64,000 nt of DNA from Phytoseiulus persimilis (Eukaryota > Arthropoda > Arachnida > Mesostigmata > Phytoseiidae), in contig CM075103.1 of NCBI GenBank assembly GCA_037576195.1, forward strand, positions 13,764,001 to 13,828,000, given 5' to 3'. Made by a program: the position numbers and the translations under genes. The notes beneath the pieces were generated by a model. The model made no database searches. It had not been told where the DNA came from and saw nothing but the letters and a program-made list of their open reading frames with translations. Positions 10,851 through 22,689 of the stretch are shown in pieces (the first letter of the stretch is position 1; each line of letters starts with the position of its first letter).

Positions 10851-11406
10851 AAGGCTTAAACACCACGATTGTGCCAATTTTGAATCCTCCCTGGCCAAGA
10901 GGAGAAAGGGAGAGCCGTCTCATCCGACCTCGGCGCTCCACACATCGAGCCCACGTCTCCTCGAGTTCCCGGATTTCAGTTATCCTCCACCGGAGACCAA
11001 GTAGATGTCTTGTGGCGATGAATGGGCCAACGGATGGCTTCCAATGGACCTGAGAGTGGGTCGCGGAAACTTCGACTCAAGCTTCTGGAAAACTCTCTCG
11101 CCGTTTTTTCCGCCATGGGAATGCTCGGTAATTGACCGCCGCTCGTACTAGCGAGTAGATATGTGCAAGATTAGGATAATTGGGGAATACAACGGCTGAG
11201 CACTGCCTCCGAAAGGTTGTTACAATTGAATGCTAGCGGACAGTCCGTCCCGGGGATCACACGTCATGAGGCCATCAGGAACCGAATTCAAGCGGCGGAT
11301 GCTTTTTCCGCAACGGTTTCTTTCTCTGAAAATAGTTGCGTCCCGCCCCGGTCGGCAATTCCCCGCGTCACTCCCCTGAGTGAAATGAACGGAGGAATCT
11401 ATTCAC

Positions 11407-12162
11407 CCGTGAGCGTCACGACGATGGACTTCTCGATCGTTCCAAACGGATTAGCAGCCTGGCATCTGTACACTCCTTCATCGTCAGCCGTGACCAAAAT
11501 TGATCGTGACCAAGCCCTGCTCGATGGAGATCCGATTCGAGCGTACGATCTCGATGTCTCCTGCAAACCCAATATCATAATAGCCAGGGAACTACGATAC
11601 GGAGGCCTCGTCTCTTTCGGGAATCGGACCGCAACGCTCCGAGATTACCTTTGGTGATGGAAATTTCTGGCGGTGGCTGCCCCCGACACTCACAATCCAA
11701 GGTCAGGGTTCCCCCCAACAGAACCGCGACAATCGTCGAATTAGAATTGGCCCAAACGGGTTCGTATTTCGGAATCACCGTGACACTAGCCTGGTCTGAC
11801 CCGAATGAGTTTTTTCGCGGAGCAGGTGTAGTTGCCTACATGCTCGGGGGTGACTCTGGAGATCTGTAGAGTTTCTTGGAAATCATCCATGTGCAATATT
11901 TTGATACCATCACCAGTTATCACCGGAACTCCATCTTTGCGCCAGGAGAACGATATGGGGAGTGAGCCTTCGCTGATCGCGCACAAAACAATCACTCTTT
12001 GACCTATTTTCAAATCGTCCAATCGCTTCATCGGCACGATTTGGGGTGCCGTGGCACAGGACAACTCACACCACTGAGACAGAAACACGGTCAAAACTAA
12101 TTTGGAGGCAAACACATGATGTTCCCCGAAGCCTATTCATGGCGTCTATGAAATCGGCCCAT
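11407..12162 (-). CDS. sDscam cassette C9 (several frameshifts)
   Basis: Exon 1 complement(11649..12162): the start element reads ATGGGCC where sister cassettes have ATGGCC. Ig1 (LDDLKIGQRVIVLCAISEG, SFSWRKDGVPV, HVGNYTCSAK) is broken by six A instead of five at 11,810-11,815, then resumes with PKYEPVW and CECRGQPPP. Donor GTAATC. Exon 2 complement(11407..11560): acceptor TTTGCAG; four T instead of three (11,496-11,499) break DDEGVYRCQAANPFG. Donor GTGAAT. Probably non-functional unless the sequence is wrong. Confidence 0.6.
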
Positions 12163-12206
12163 CTTGTCGCGCCGTGAGCTCGCTATGTTCCTCATCTGTT
12201 GTACGC

Positions 12207-12226
12207 GTGGCTCCTCCTTGTGGTAC
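12207..12226 (-). promoter_or_regulatory. CTCF-like promoter element of C9
   Basis: gtggctcctccttgtggtac on the + strand, with one C to T change in the core run; 45 bp from the YY1-like ATG (12,160-12,162). Confidence 0.6.
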
Positions 12227-12679
12227 TCAAAGGAAACTTCCTGCACTCGTGCAGGAACGCGCGAGATTCGGAATTCCCTCGACCTCGGATGGACTCCTCG
12301 ACGTCTCGCGGAGTCATCACGGAACTTTCATTGTTCCTTCATTCACGGAATCACTTCAGGACTTTCATTGTGATTTGGGTTCTTCTGGGACAGACTGTCC
12401 AACACGCACGCGAGCGGATCACGAATCGTCCCCGGCGCGGGAGAAAAAAAGAAACGGGCTTCTTTTGGCTGACTCCCCGCCAGACTCCACCAGGGGGAGA
12501 AACCCGCGGCTCTTAGTGAGCTCTCAACTCGATTCGCGCTTCATGGATGCGAATCTGCTTGAAACTCAGGGTCGGAGAGGAATCTTTTCCAATTCACTTA
12601 GCCCACGAAATATCTTGGAAATCCTTCCTGAGTCTTTATCACAGAGGAAAAAGTAGCAAACGATGCTAGTTCATCGTAC

Positions 12680-13386
12680 CGGTCAGAGTCAATCGGATGT
12701 GCTTCCGTATGGTAGCAATGCGGTTGGACGCTTCACAGACGTATTCGCCGCTGTCCTCATTGGAGACGTCTTTGATTTGGATCAAACCGTCCCCTGCTCC
12801 GGAACGTGTACTCGAAGAGTCAAGACCTAATACACCTAGAAAATAATCCGTGCGCTAATTAGTCATCCGCGCCTAACAAAAGGGAGCTTTCGGATCGAGC
12901 TCAAATCTAGGCTGACCTCTTAGGACGGTCACGTTCGGCACCGGATATCCAGTCGCAGTGCAGTCCAAAGTGAGGGTCTCACCAGCAACGGCACTCACGG
13001 TTTGTCCATCTTTCCCTGACGTCCAGCGTGGCCCGAAATTCATAGCAACGGGAACGGAAATTTGATCCGAACCGTGGAGATTTTTTCACCGCGCACGTAT
13101 AGTTGCCGACATGATGAGGATTCAACGACAAAATTTGGAGTTGTTCTTGATAATCATCGAAACGCTGCACTCTGACCTCAGTGCTCGGCACGAGAGGAAC
13201 ATTATTCTTCCTCCAGGAGAACGAAATCGGTGAACTTCCTTTCTGCACAGCGCACAGAATCAACAGCCGTTGGCCTTCCTCCAGTCCCTCTGGTGTTTTC
13301 ACCGACACGATCTGGGGAGCAGTGGCCCAGGCGCTCGAATATATTGCGAAAAGTTGAGCAATCGTAGAGATAAGCCTAGCGTCCAT
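12680..13386 (-). CDS. sDscam cassette C10 (one-base insertion in Ig1)
   Basis: Exon 1 complement(12917..13386): leader MDARLISTIAQLFAIYSSAW, Ig1 with LEEGQRLLILCAVQKG, SFSWRKNNVPLV and NYTCAVKN; six A (13,081-13,086) instead of five shift the frame just before L-H-G-S-D. Donor AGAG|GTCAGC. Exon 2 complement(12680..12835): acceptor TTTTCTAG, EDSGEYVCEASNRIA, LTLTG, donor GTACGA, intact. A three-codon upstream ORF (MAD, stop) begins in AAGATGGCGGAC at 13,408-13,410. Confidence 0.7.
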
Positions 13387-13458
13387 GGCCGATCTGCTCT
13401 AGTCCGCCATCTTGTACGCGCCTCGTTGGTACGCTCTCCTTTGACACTTCTGGGACTC

Positions 13459-13478
13459 GTGGCTCCCCCTGCCGGGAC
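13459..13478 (-). promoter_or_regulatory. CTCF-like promoter element of C10
   Basis: gtggctccccctgccgggac on the + strand; 49 bp from the perfect YY1-like AAGATGGCGGAC. Confidence 0.65.
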
Positions 13479-14065
13479 AAAACCGAGTCTACGTCCAGGC
13501 GGCGTCCGGACTCTGGAATCTTGTGATTCCCTGAACTGAGCCGAGTGATGTACTTTCAATCCATTCAAGGAGCCTGACTTCTTGACGTTCTCCGATTCCC
13601 CCAGCTCGTAAATGAGAAACGGGATCGCCCGGAAGAATCCCGCAATCCAGGAGGCCAGGAGTGAGCAAGACATACGATTTTAGTCCGTCCCTGTTCCGCT
13701 GAATGGCGGGGCCCGCCGCCAGATGTCTGTAGCAGTGCGAGATTATCACAATTGAGGATGGGACTCGTCATGGGGAGGAACCTGAATGAATCGCGCCTTC
13801 ATCAGCGGGAATCATCTCCGCGGTCGTTCAGCGAGCTGCAGCCACTTATTGAGGATCAACCAGCCACGCGCGCGAGTTCCCTCATTGATAACTATTCCCG
13901 TTCCCTACTCCCTGCTTTCCATCGGATGAATGCATCCTTGCAATGAATAGCTCGATGCCGTCAAGAGAATCCTCAGGAACGGCTCGCTTCTGTCCGTGAT
14001 AGATTCAATCGAGCTTGCCAGTCGCCGACGGAGTGCAACTTATGGAAGAACCAGCGGCTGATTAC

Positions 14066-14819
14066 CAGTCAAAGTGATCGAGAAACTTTTCCGTGTTTCT
14101 CCGAGAGCATTGGCCGCGCGACACTCGTACTCTCCTCTGTCGTCCGGCACGAGAGGAAGTATTTTAATGATCCCATGGGTCATTGATAGTCGACTCGAAA
14201 ATTTTAGCTCCTTACGCCCTGAAACAGCGATATAACAACATGTACCTCGACCTGATTGATATTCGGCTCCGCAGGGAGCTTCGGAAATATCAATTTTGAG
14301 CTTGGACATACCCCGAAACAGTGCGATTGATGGCGTTGGTTGACCTTTGGCAGCACAGTCAATGCTCACGGATTGTCCCGCCAAGCCCAAGACCGTTGTA
14401 GTTTTTGGGCTCGCCCATATCGGTTTGTACCGAGGAACCACAGCAACACTCATCTGATCGGACCCAAAAGCGTTCTTTGCTGCACAAGTGTAATTGCCGA
14501 CATGATCCGGAGACACTTTGGCGATTTGTAGCGTTTCCTGATATTCATTCGTATGAACGATTTCCAGAACAGCGTCCGGAACGACTGCAACGCCGTCTTT
14601 TCGCCAGGAGAACGATATCGGAGGAGTCCCATCTCTAATGGCACACAGGAGAATGACGCGTTCTCCCATCTTGATATCGTCCAATTGTTTGACAGGCACT
14701 ATTTGGGGGGGCGAGCCAGAAACCGATCGGAGCCACAACAAATCCATGAAAACTTGAAGAAGGAGCAGCTTCAACCAGGCGGTACTGAGGTCCCCCATGG
14801 CGTCTATGACTTCGGCCAT
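14066..14819 (-). CDS. sDscam cassette C11
   Basis: Exon 1 complement(14312..14819): MAEVIDAMGDLSTAWLKLLL leader, Ig1 with DIKMGERVILLCAIRDG, SFSWRKDGVAVV, EYQETLQI and NYTCAAKNAFGSD; donor CGGG|GTATGT. Exon 2 complement(14066..14218): acceptor CTGTTTCAG, DDRGEYECRAANALG, TLTG, donor GTAATC. Open throughout. Typical class A cassette (DG after WRK, ETLQI). Confidence 0.88.
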
Positions 14820-14863
14820 TTTGTCGCGCCGTGAGCTGTATGCGCCCTTATGAGACGGCACGG

Positions 14864-14883
14864 GTGGCTCCCCCTCAAGGGAC
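14864..14883 (-). promoter_or_regulatory. CTCF-like promoter element of C11
   Basis: gtggctccccctcaagggac on the + strand, 45 bp from the start ATG in ACAAAATGGCCGAA. Confidence 0.65.
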
Positions 14884-15629
14884 CGAATGGAAACAATTGC
14901 CACGCGTGACCTAGCCCGCGAGATTCGTCTCCAGTCAAACCTTTGACGACAAAGAGAGCGTTGAAGCGAATTCAGCGTGATGAATTCACTTCGATCATCG
15001 GTTCTAGTCATCGACGCCAGCAACTCGTTCATCCGCCAGATCTGCACTCGGGTATTTGTTGCAAACAAGGGGTTTTCGATGACGTTGGAGGTTCGAGCCA
15101 CAAAACTCGGGGCTCTCAAGTCTTCAGGAGAACACTCGTTCCGATCGAATCAGGAAGATCGAGTCCAATGATGTGAGAGCAGAACGGAAGGGAAGTAAAA
15201 ACGGGGTCTGACATAGTTTGCTCACCGTTGCCCCTCCGTGATACAATCTCGAAATTATTGTCGGTGACTTCCAGCATTCGGGCCGATCGAGCCATTGTCT
15301 GACTCAGTTTGGCTGTCTACGTATCCACCGCGTTACGATGGCACCATCTTCCGCTTCACACTCCCGAGGCAAGGTCACCGGTCGAGAGCGTGATCCGGGG
15401 CTTACTGTGGCATCCTGCTCGACTTTGAGAAATTCCGGCAAAACTCACAAGAACTCAGCGATTCACTCCGAGACTCCAGAGAGAGTCATTGAAATTCTGG
15501 GAGAGGATGCTCTGGGAATGGAGTAGGATGTTTTTCCTTGAACCCGGACCCGAATTCTCTTGAGAAGCTACCCAATTTCGAGCATCGATCAATTGGAGTT
15601 GAACTCCGCAAGTTTGGGAAGGGCGTTAC

Positions 15630-16374
15630 CGATGAGGGAAATCTCGAGAGTTTTCGTAACGACTCCTGTAGGATTGGATGCCTCGCACACGTACGACCCG
15701 CTGTCTTCCCTCCTGACGGCAGCGATTTTGAGAGTGCCTCCACTTCTCTCCACGGTTGTCGACGCTATGATTTCTTGGGCTCCTACGAAAGTGAAATCAG
15801 ATTTAATCTTCATTCTGAGCGGTGAAGCTAGGTGGGGAGGCTGAAGCCCAAGCTGCTGCTTCATGGAGGACATCGCATTGGGCTCATCGATGTGGGACTC
15901 ACCCTTTCGAATAGCGATAACTGGCGTGGGATATCCTCTCGCTCTACAGTTCAGCGTCACACTGTCGCCGAGCACGGTTTTGATCAGTTCGCCGTGATTC
16001 GATAGCTCCCACATAGGTGAGAATTTCATCAGCACGGGGACGGACATCTGATCTGAGCCGTGGATATTTTTCACAGCGCAAGTGTAATTACCCACGTGCT
16101 CGGGAGCTAGACGCAGTACTTGCAACTGCTCCTGATAATCATCCAAATGAAGGATCTTTATCTCATCGTCCGGTACGATCAGGGCATTGTCTTTCCGCCA
16201 GGAGAACGAGATGGGCAGGGTCCCCTTGCTCACCGCACAAAACACAATCAGACGTTGGCCTTGCTCTAACACATCAAGCGTTTTCACTGAGGCGATTTGA
16301 GGAGCCTCCGTCGATACTCTCGAGAGGAATTCAACTAGCGAAATCATGATGAGCGATATACTCCTCTGGTACAT
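15630..16374 (-). CDS. sDscam cassette C12 (intron open in frame)
   Basis: Exon 1 complement(15903..16374): MYQRSISLIMISLVEFLSRV leader, LEQGQRLIVFCAVSKG, SFSWRKDNALIV, DDYQEQLQV, NYTCAVKNIHGSD; donor AAGG|GTGAGT. Exon 2 complement(15630..15782): acceptor TTTCGTAG, EDSGSYVCEASNPTG, SLIG, donor GTAACG. The 120-bp intron has no stop in the reading frame, so retention would add 40 residues inside Ig2. The YY1-like ATG (16,400-16,402) opens an upstream ORF that overlaps the main start in another frame. Confidence 0.86.
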
Positions 16375-16447
16375 GGTTACCCTGTGCAGAGCCGTCCGCC
16401 ATATTGACGCGCGTTCAGCCTCGTCTCAGAGCTTCCGCTCGGTACTC

Positions 16448-16467
16448 GTGGCTCCCCCTTACGGGAC
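16448..16467 (-). promoter_or_regulatory. CTCF-like promoter element of C12
   Basis: gtggctcccccttacgggac on the + strand; 46 bp from the YY1-like CAATATGGCGGAC. Confidence 0.65.
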
Positions 16468-16794
16468 AAAACTGAGTTGCGCTACGCGACACGAAAATTC
16501 AAACTTTTTGCTCTCACAATACGTATCAGTCTACTCGTATGCCGAGCGCTAGGCCGAAGAAGCCATCAAGGGAACAAAACCAAGAAATCCAATCATCGGA
16601 TTCTCTCAAGATGCCGTTCCCTCCCACGAGGGTTGAGACTCTTCCCCTGTGAGTGACGATGAACACGCTCTGTTTGAACATAACCCCATCCAGGGAATCG
16701 CATATCCTTGGGGATATTTCTGGAGCTAGTTTTTGACGCTCCAAGAATGCTCTGTCCAATTCTGAGCTTGTCGGCTCTCCTCAAATCCATTTAC

Positions 16795-17558
16795 CCGTCA
16801 GGTGGATGGAGAACTGTTTCCGGACCTCTCCGCGATCATTCTGGGCACGGCATTCATAGTTCCCTTTATCTTGTGGTCCGATCGCTTCGATCCGTATGGA
16901 TCCTCCTTGCCACGATATTCGATCCGAATAGGTCAGCTCATCTTGTTCTGAAAAGGGTTTGCTCATACCAATTGTCATCTCAGACGAGCGGGATGTTGTA
17001 CGAGGATCTGATTGCAGCTCGGAGATCGGCCAACGATCTAGGCCTACCTTTGAAAACGCTCAAGGTCGGCGTGGGTTGACCGTGCGCCTCGCAATCCATC
17101 AGTAAAGTCTCCCCGAGTACACCAGACAGCACCGTGGAGTTCGGATTCACCCATTTTGGTTCGTATTTAGGGTAAATAGAGACGCTCGTTTGATCCGAAC
17201 CGAAAGAGTTCCTAGCTGAGCACGTGTAGTTCCCAATGAACTCAGGCGTGACCCTGACAATTTGCAAGGTTTCCTGAGACTCATCGATGTGAACAACTTT
17301 CAAGTCCGCCGATAGCACGATCGGCCCACCGTCTTTCCGCCAAGAGAAGGAGATCGGAGTGCTTCCTTCTTTTATGGCACACAGGATGGTCACTCGTTGA
17401 CCCATTTCCAGATCATCGAGCTGTTTCATGGGCACGATACGAGGTGCCACCGCACCAGCAGAATCACAGCTCAATATTAGCAACGAACAAATGAGATACA
17501 ACACGAATGAGAGATAACTCTTCATGAGCTGCTCCATGGCGTCTGCGGGATCAGCCAT
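16795..17558 (-). CDS. sDscam cassette C13
   Basis: Exon 1 complement(17048..17558): MADPADAMEQLMKSYLSFVL leader, LEMGQRVTILCAIKEG, SFSWRKDGGPIV, NYTCSARNSFGSD; donor AAAG|GTAGGC. Exon 2 complement(16795..16947): acceptor CCTTTTCAG, DKGNYECRAQNDRG, LTG, donor GTAAAT. Class A cassette, intact. Confidence 0.88.
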
Positions 17559-17602
17559 TTTGTCGCGCCGTAAGCTTCACACTTCGACATTTCCCAGTAC
17601 TC

Positions 17603-17622
17603 GTGGCGCCTCCTCACGGGAC
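17603..17622 (-). promoter_or_regulatory. CTCF-like promoter element of C13
   Basis: gtggcgcctcctcacgggac on the + strand; keeps the CTCF-type GGCGCC. 45 bp from the start ATG. Confidence 0.65.
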
Positions 17623-17948
17623 CAGATGCTAGCTATCGCCCAAAAGTGTGAGCGCGCTCAAATTCAAGCTGCAATCGGCAATGACCTCAGGCTGAAACCA
17701 CGGGACTGCAGTACTTCCAGGAAGCCTGCTCTGGCAGAAATTCAGAAGGTTTCGCGAAGAGCATCGCTCCGGGCTTCGGAAGCGTGTTCAACGAAATCAG
17801 ATCGAGTCCGACAGGTCTGGCCGCGTTCCCCGGTCCGTTCATACATAGCTCCCCGAACGTTCTCAGTTAGAAACCGTATTATTCAATGCACTTCTCCCGG
17901 CGAGGGTGAGATTCGGACAAACTTGAGTTTTTTGTTGCTCAAACGAAC

Positions 17949-18719
17949 CAGTGAGAACTACTTTGACGTTTTTCCTGATCACGCCCAGAGTGTTTGTTGC
18001 TTCACACGTGTATTCGCCGCCGTCCCCGCCGGAAACAGCAGAAATCCTCAACACTCCGTCTTCGATACCGATCTCCGGAGATCCTTGAATTTTGGTGGCA
18101 CCTGGAAACGACAGAAAGAAGTGTCAGTCGAAAACCACTGATTACCCAGAGAGGGTTTCATGGGAAACGGGAAGCAAAACTCGTTTGAAAATCCATGGAA
18201 AGACGATGGTCACAACTCACCTCTATAGAACACCACGCTTGGCTTCGGGTGACCGAGCGCACTACAATTCAAAGTCACGGATTCTCCGGCGACAGCGCTG
18301 ATGCCTTCAGAGGTCTCAAGTAAATTCCATCGCGGAGGGAAATTCATGTACACAGGTACAGAGATTTGGTCTGAGCCGTGGAGATTTTTCGCGGAGCAAG
18401 TGTAGTTGCCAACGTGATTGGCGTTCAACCGCTGGATTTGCAACTGCTCCTGGTAATCGTCGAAATGATGGAGTTTCAGCTCCTGGCTGGGGACTAGTAT
18501 CGTGTTGTCTTTCCGCCAGGAAAACGAGATTGGCAAGCTGCCCTTCTGAACCGCACAAACTATCAGAAGTCTCTGTCCCTCTTCTAAGACATCCGGAATC
18601 CTCACAGGGACAATTTGAGGGGCTTCCGAATCCACGCAACCAAGCAACGAACTCATCAGTAGAACGTGAGCACAGAAGTACAGGGCGTCCATGTTTGGTC
18701 CGATGTGGAACTCCGCCAT
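17949..18719 (-). CDS. sDscam cassette C14
   Basis: Exon 1 complement(18221..18719): start in AAGATGGCGGAG (MAEFHIGPNMDALYF...), second in-frame ATG nine codons on; LEEGQRLLIVCAVQKG, SFSWRKDNTILV, DDYQEQLQI, NYTCSAKNLHGSD; donor AGAG|GTGAGT. Exon 2 complement(17949..18101): acceptor GTTTCCAG, DGGEYTCEATNTLG, VVLTG, donor GTTCGT, which is weak. Class B (DN after WRK, EQLQI). Confidence 0.87.
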
Positions 18720-18766
18720 CTTGACGCGCGCCCAGAGCCTCGAGTCTCTACGATAGCGCGGTAAAA

Positions 18767-18786
18767 GTGGCTCCCCCTTGCGGGAC
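18767..18786 (-). promoter_or_regulatory. CTCF-like promoter element of C14
   Basis: gtggctcccccttgcgggac on the + strand, 48 bp from the start ATG. Confidence 0.65.
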
Positions 18787-19418
18787 AAAATGGAGTTTCC
18801 CAGAAACAATACCGAATTCAAACGAGAATGTCAACTGTGGGGGATTCTCATGCCGTCTATTGCGGCAAGTTGTTTCGAAAAACATAATTCGTCGTTTCCG
18901 AATGACCGATCGAAACAATGATCACGCTGGTCGCGGCTACTGCAGGACAACTTTTCTACGGAGCCGTAGTGAATAATACTTCGAGATTGCTTCGAGGTGG
19001 CGCAAGCTTGCCATGACTGTCATGACATTGATCGAGACGATGAAGTTCGAAGTTTCTTCCTGGGCTCCTCTGCAGATTCTACACCCTCGAAACCCCGGTT
19101 CCCTCAGGATGCATAAGTTTCGTCCGTCGGCATTGAAGAACGCCGTCGACTATGGGAGCTGATGTGGACGAGCAGCCGACTCTTCCTTCATCGAATAAGC
19201 TGCATCAGAGCCTGGCGAATATTTCCCAGAGATAGCATCGGTGATTCAAAAGACTGATCTTTCATCGGATTCGGTGTTTCCGTCAATCATAGGAGGCTGG
19301 AGAAACCTCGACCGACCGTGCTCCAGAAGAGCCGCGAGATTCGAGGATCTCTGAGTTTAACCCAACAGAGCTCTCTCGGTCAGAGCGATGAAGCTACTTG
19401 GAATTCAAAACTAGTCAC

Positions 19419-20179
19419 CAATCAGAGTCAGCAGAATTTTCCGCTTGATTTCTTTGAGGGAGTTCGAGGCGCGACATTCGTATTCTCCTTCGTCCTCAGC
19501 TATGAGTTTCCGGAACCGCAAGAGACCGTGGTCGAGCGAAGCTCGAGTTGACGAGAGAACCTCTTCCTTCCCTGTGAGGAGAAAATTCTCATGAGAAGAA
19601 ACATCGAGTATTCGCCTGAGTATTCGTCCTTCTCAGGAACCAAAACAATTGTGGACGATTTTTGAACACACCTTGAAAAATAGTTACAGCTGGGATGGGC
19701 TGACCGCCAGCCGAGCAGTCGATCGTCAGAGGGTGACCCACTACACCGGATACTTTTTTCAGCTCTTGTGCAATCCAAATCGGTCCAAACTTAGGGAGCA
19801 CTCTCACACTCGATTGGTCAGATCCGAAGGAATTCTTGGCTGAGCAACTGTAGTTACCAACATGTTCCGGAGAGACGCTCACGATTTGGAGAGTTTCTTG
19901 GAACTCGTCAGTATGCAAAATTTTCACATCGGACCGTTGTTGCACAGCCAATCCATCCTTCAACCAGGAGAATGAGATTGGAGGTGTGCCTTCTTTCAGG
20001 GAACACACAATGTTCACTCTCTGACCGAGTTTTATGTCATTCAGTTGTTTCATGGGTTCTATTTCAGGAGCACTCGCGATCACAATTTCAACGAGAAACA
20101 AAACTGAAAGTATTCTCTCGGTACGCGACATTGTGCTCATCATCACTCTGGAGTCCATGGCGTCTAGGCATTCGGCCAT
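19419..20179 (-). CDS. sDscam cassette C15
   Basis: Exon 1 complement(19672..20179): MAECLDAMDSRVMMSTMS..., IKLGQRVNIVCSLKEG, SFSWLKDGLAV, EFQETLQI, NYSCSAKNSFGSD; donor CAAG|GTGTGT. Exon 2 complement(19419..19571): acceptor CCTCACAG, DEGEYECRASNSLK, LTLIG, donor GTGACT. Class A, intact. Confidence 0.88.
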
Positions 20180-20223
20180 CTTGCCGCGCCGTGAGCTCCA
20201 GTCCCTCCAAATTCGCAATGCCA

Positions 20224-20243
20224 GTGGCTCCCCCTCAAGGGAC
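20224..20243 (-). promoter_or_regulatory. CTCF-like promoter element of C15
   Basis: gtggctccccctcaagggac on the + strand, same as C11; 45 bp from the start ATG. Confidence 0.65.
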
Positions 20244-20810
20244 TCAATGGAGAACTGGTGATCCTGCGATTCTGCCCGCGAAATTTTGAGTCATCGTCTA
20301 GAATGAGATTCCTTGCGAAATTCTGCCGCTCAGCAAAAACGCTCCCGTATGGCGCGGAGACTGCTCTCTCCGACCAGGTTCAACGAAACCAGTCTCTGAC
20401 TCCGATGAAGGGCAGAGTGGAACTCAGAGGATGATCCGGTATCGGAATTCCTCGAAGGGTTTCTCAGGAACCGCGATGTGGAACTCCCAGACTGTACTTT
20501 GAATAACCGAGAGCTGCGTGGATCAGTTTCGACGATCGATCACATATTGGCGTTGTCGATGACTTGAATTCAATTGACCCGTCGTTTGCTGTCACGTAAG
20601 ACCCCGCCGTGATCCGACCATGTGAAAACAAGTTTCTCAGTGATTTCGTGCCATTGCCCTTCCGCGTTGTGTCGCGCTTCATGAAGGTTTTTTTTGTCCG
20701 TGTGAGCGTTTCACTGGGAGTTTCAATAGATTCGTAACAAGATACGTATTGATATTCTACGGATAGACTACAGGTCCTCGACGGAGAACGGAATCTGAAC
20801 GGTGCATTAC

Positions 20811-21557
20811 CCGTCAGAGCGACTGAGACCTTCTTGGTCACATTGCCGAGGAAGTTAGACGCCAGACAATAATAGTCCCCTCTATCCTCGGGCACGAGAG
20901 ACCGGATTTCCAAGGAGCCGCCCTTGATGGAGAAACGTTCAGAGGATGATAACACCGTTTTGCCTGGAGTCCAAATCCGAATGTATAATTAGGAATCAGA
21001 AGGTGCCCATTCGCCGAAGTCGTTCTCGACATCGTCCGGTACGAACAAGTGAAACTTATAACACCGAACCCGCACTACACACCTTTCGATATGGAGATAG
21101 TGGGCGTTGGCTGTCCTCTCGCAGAACAGTCCACAAACAAAGTTCTCCCGATAAAACCGGACACGCTAGTCGTATTTGAGTCAATCCAGAGCGGTTTGAA
21201 TTTAGGTACGACAGCCACGTTGATTTGGTCAGCTCCATGTGAGTTCTTCGCGGCACAAGTATAATTCCCAACGTGATTCGGAGACACGTTCGAGATCTGA
21301 AGCGTTTCTTGAAATTCGTCGTTGTGGAGAATTCGCAAATCCGTTGTTTGCGTGATTGGAACACCGTTTTTCCGCCAGGAGAATGAAATCGGGGAAGTCC
21401 CTCTATTTATGGCACACAAAATGGTCACTCTCTGGCCCATTTCAACATGATCCAAAGGCTTCATGGGCTCTATCTGCGGGGCAGTTCCACCCGAAACATC
21501 GAAGAAGCTCGAAAGCCACAACGAAAACACCGTGGAAAACAATGCACCTCGTATCAT
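20811..21557 (-). CDS. sDscam cassette C16
   Basis: Exon 1 complement(21083..21557): MIRGALFSTVFSLWLSSFFD leader, VEMGQRVTILCAINRG, SFSWRKNGVPIT, EFQETLQI, NYTCAAKNSHGAD; donor AAAG|GTGTGT. Exon 2 complement(20811..20963): acceptor ACTCCAG, EDRGDYYCLASNFLG, VALTG, donor GTAATG. Two mini upstream ORFs (MAEY and MA) lie between the promoter and the start; the YY1-like ATG opens the first. Confidence 0.86.
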
Positions 21558-21652
21558 GACAGACACTCAAGCCATACACGGCTTACTGGTTCCTCAATAC
21601 TCGGCCATTTTGACGCGCCGTGAGCTTCGGATGTCGGAATTTCTCGATACTG

Positions 21653-21672
21653 GTGGCTCCCCCTCGAGGGAC
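21653..21672 (-). promoter_or_regulatory. CTCF-like promoter element of C16
   Basis: gtggctccccctcgagggac on the + strand, 45 bp from the YY1-like ATG at 21,606-21,608. Confidence 0.65.
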
Positions 21673-21851
21673 TGAATGGGAACTCTGTTCTCCCGTGTTA
21701 TTCGCGCCCGAATTCGAATATTCGAGTCAACCCTCCTTGGAGAGAAAGTGAACCAGATCTCCATCATCAGGAAACCATCTCAATGTCGACCGGGATTCTC
21801 GGAGGCAGATTGTGGCAAACGCGCTGGCTTGAGTGAGCCTGTAACTCTTAC

Positions 21852-22624
21852 CGGAGAGCGAAACTTTGATCAATTTCTCGATCCGCCCCAAAGCATTCGA
21901 TGCTACGCAAGAAAACTGCTCCAGATTCTGTCCCGCCGCTGCATTGATCTCAACCTGTCCGTTCTGGACTCGGAAACTCTCGGAGAATCGAACTTTGTGG
22001 CCGCCTGCGAGTGCAACACAGAATTAGTGGAATGTGAGCGTCGTTCGAAGCTCAAGGAAAAGCTTGGAGTTAGCGCCTAGGAGTCGGTGGTTGCCGGATT
22101 CAGGTGAAAAGGAAACCGTTCCACTCACCACGCATCACTTCGATCGTTGGTTCCGGGTGGCCACGCGCAGAGCAGTCAATGGTGACGTTGGCTCCAGTCA
22201 TCGAATGGATTGCCCTCTCGTCCGCGGCGACGTTCCAACGAGGAGCGTACTTCATGAGAACCTGAGCCGTTATCTGATCAGAGCCATGAATGTTCTTCAC
22301 AAGACAGCTATAGTTCCCGAGATGATCGGCGGATAACTTTGGAATTTGCAGCTGTTCTTGAAAATCATCGACACGCACGATCCTCACACCCCCCGAGGGC
22401 ACAAATGGTAAGCTGTTCCGAAGCCAAACAAACGATATAGGCAGGCTGCCCCGAACTATCTCACAGCTGAGGCGGAATCTCTGGCCTTCCTCGAGGTTTT
22501 GCGGTACGTTCACTCGACCGATCTGTGGCGCTTCGGATCGCACGGAATCGAGGAAAAAGCCGCTCAGCAGGACCACAAGGCAGGCACTCCTGACATCCAT
22601 GACTACTAAAGCCTGCGCCGCCAT
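21852..22624 (-). CDS. sDscam cassette C17
   Basis: Exon 1 complement(22129..22624): start in CAATATGGCGGCGC (MAAQALVVMDVRSACLVVLL), LEEGQRFRLSCEIVRG, SFVWLRNSLPFV, DDFQEQLQI, NYSCLVKNIHGSD; donor CGTG|GTGAGT. Exon 2 complement(21852..22004): acceptor ACTCGCAG, LEQFSCVASNALG (Phe in place of the usual Tyr two residues before Cys), SLSG, donor GTAAGA. Class B, the most divergent of its group. Confidence 0.86.
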
Positions 22625-22669
22625 ATTGACGCGCGTCTCAAGTCAAGGTGCTCTGCTTCGACGATACAG

Positions 22670-22689
22670 GTGGCTCACCCTAGTGGGAC
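22670..22689 (-). promoter_or_regulatory. CTCF-like promoter element of C17
   Basis: gtggctcaccctagtgggac on the + strand with one C to A change in the core; 46 bp from the start ATG. Confidence 0.6.
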
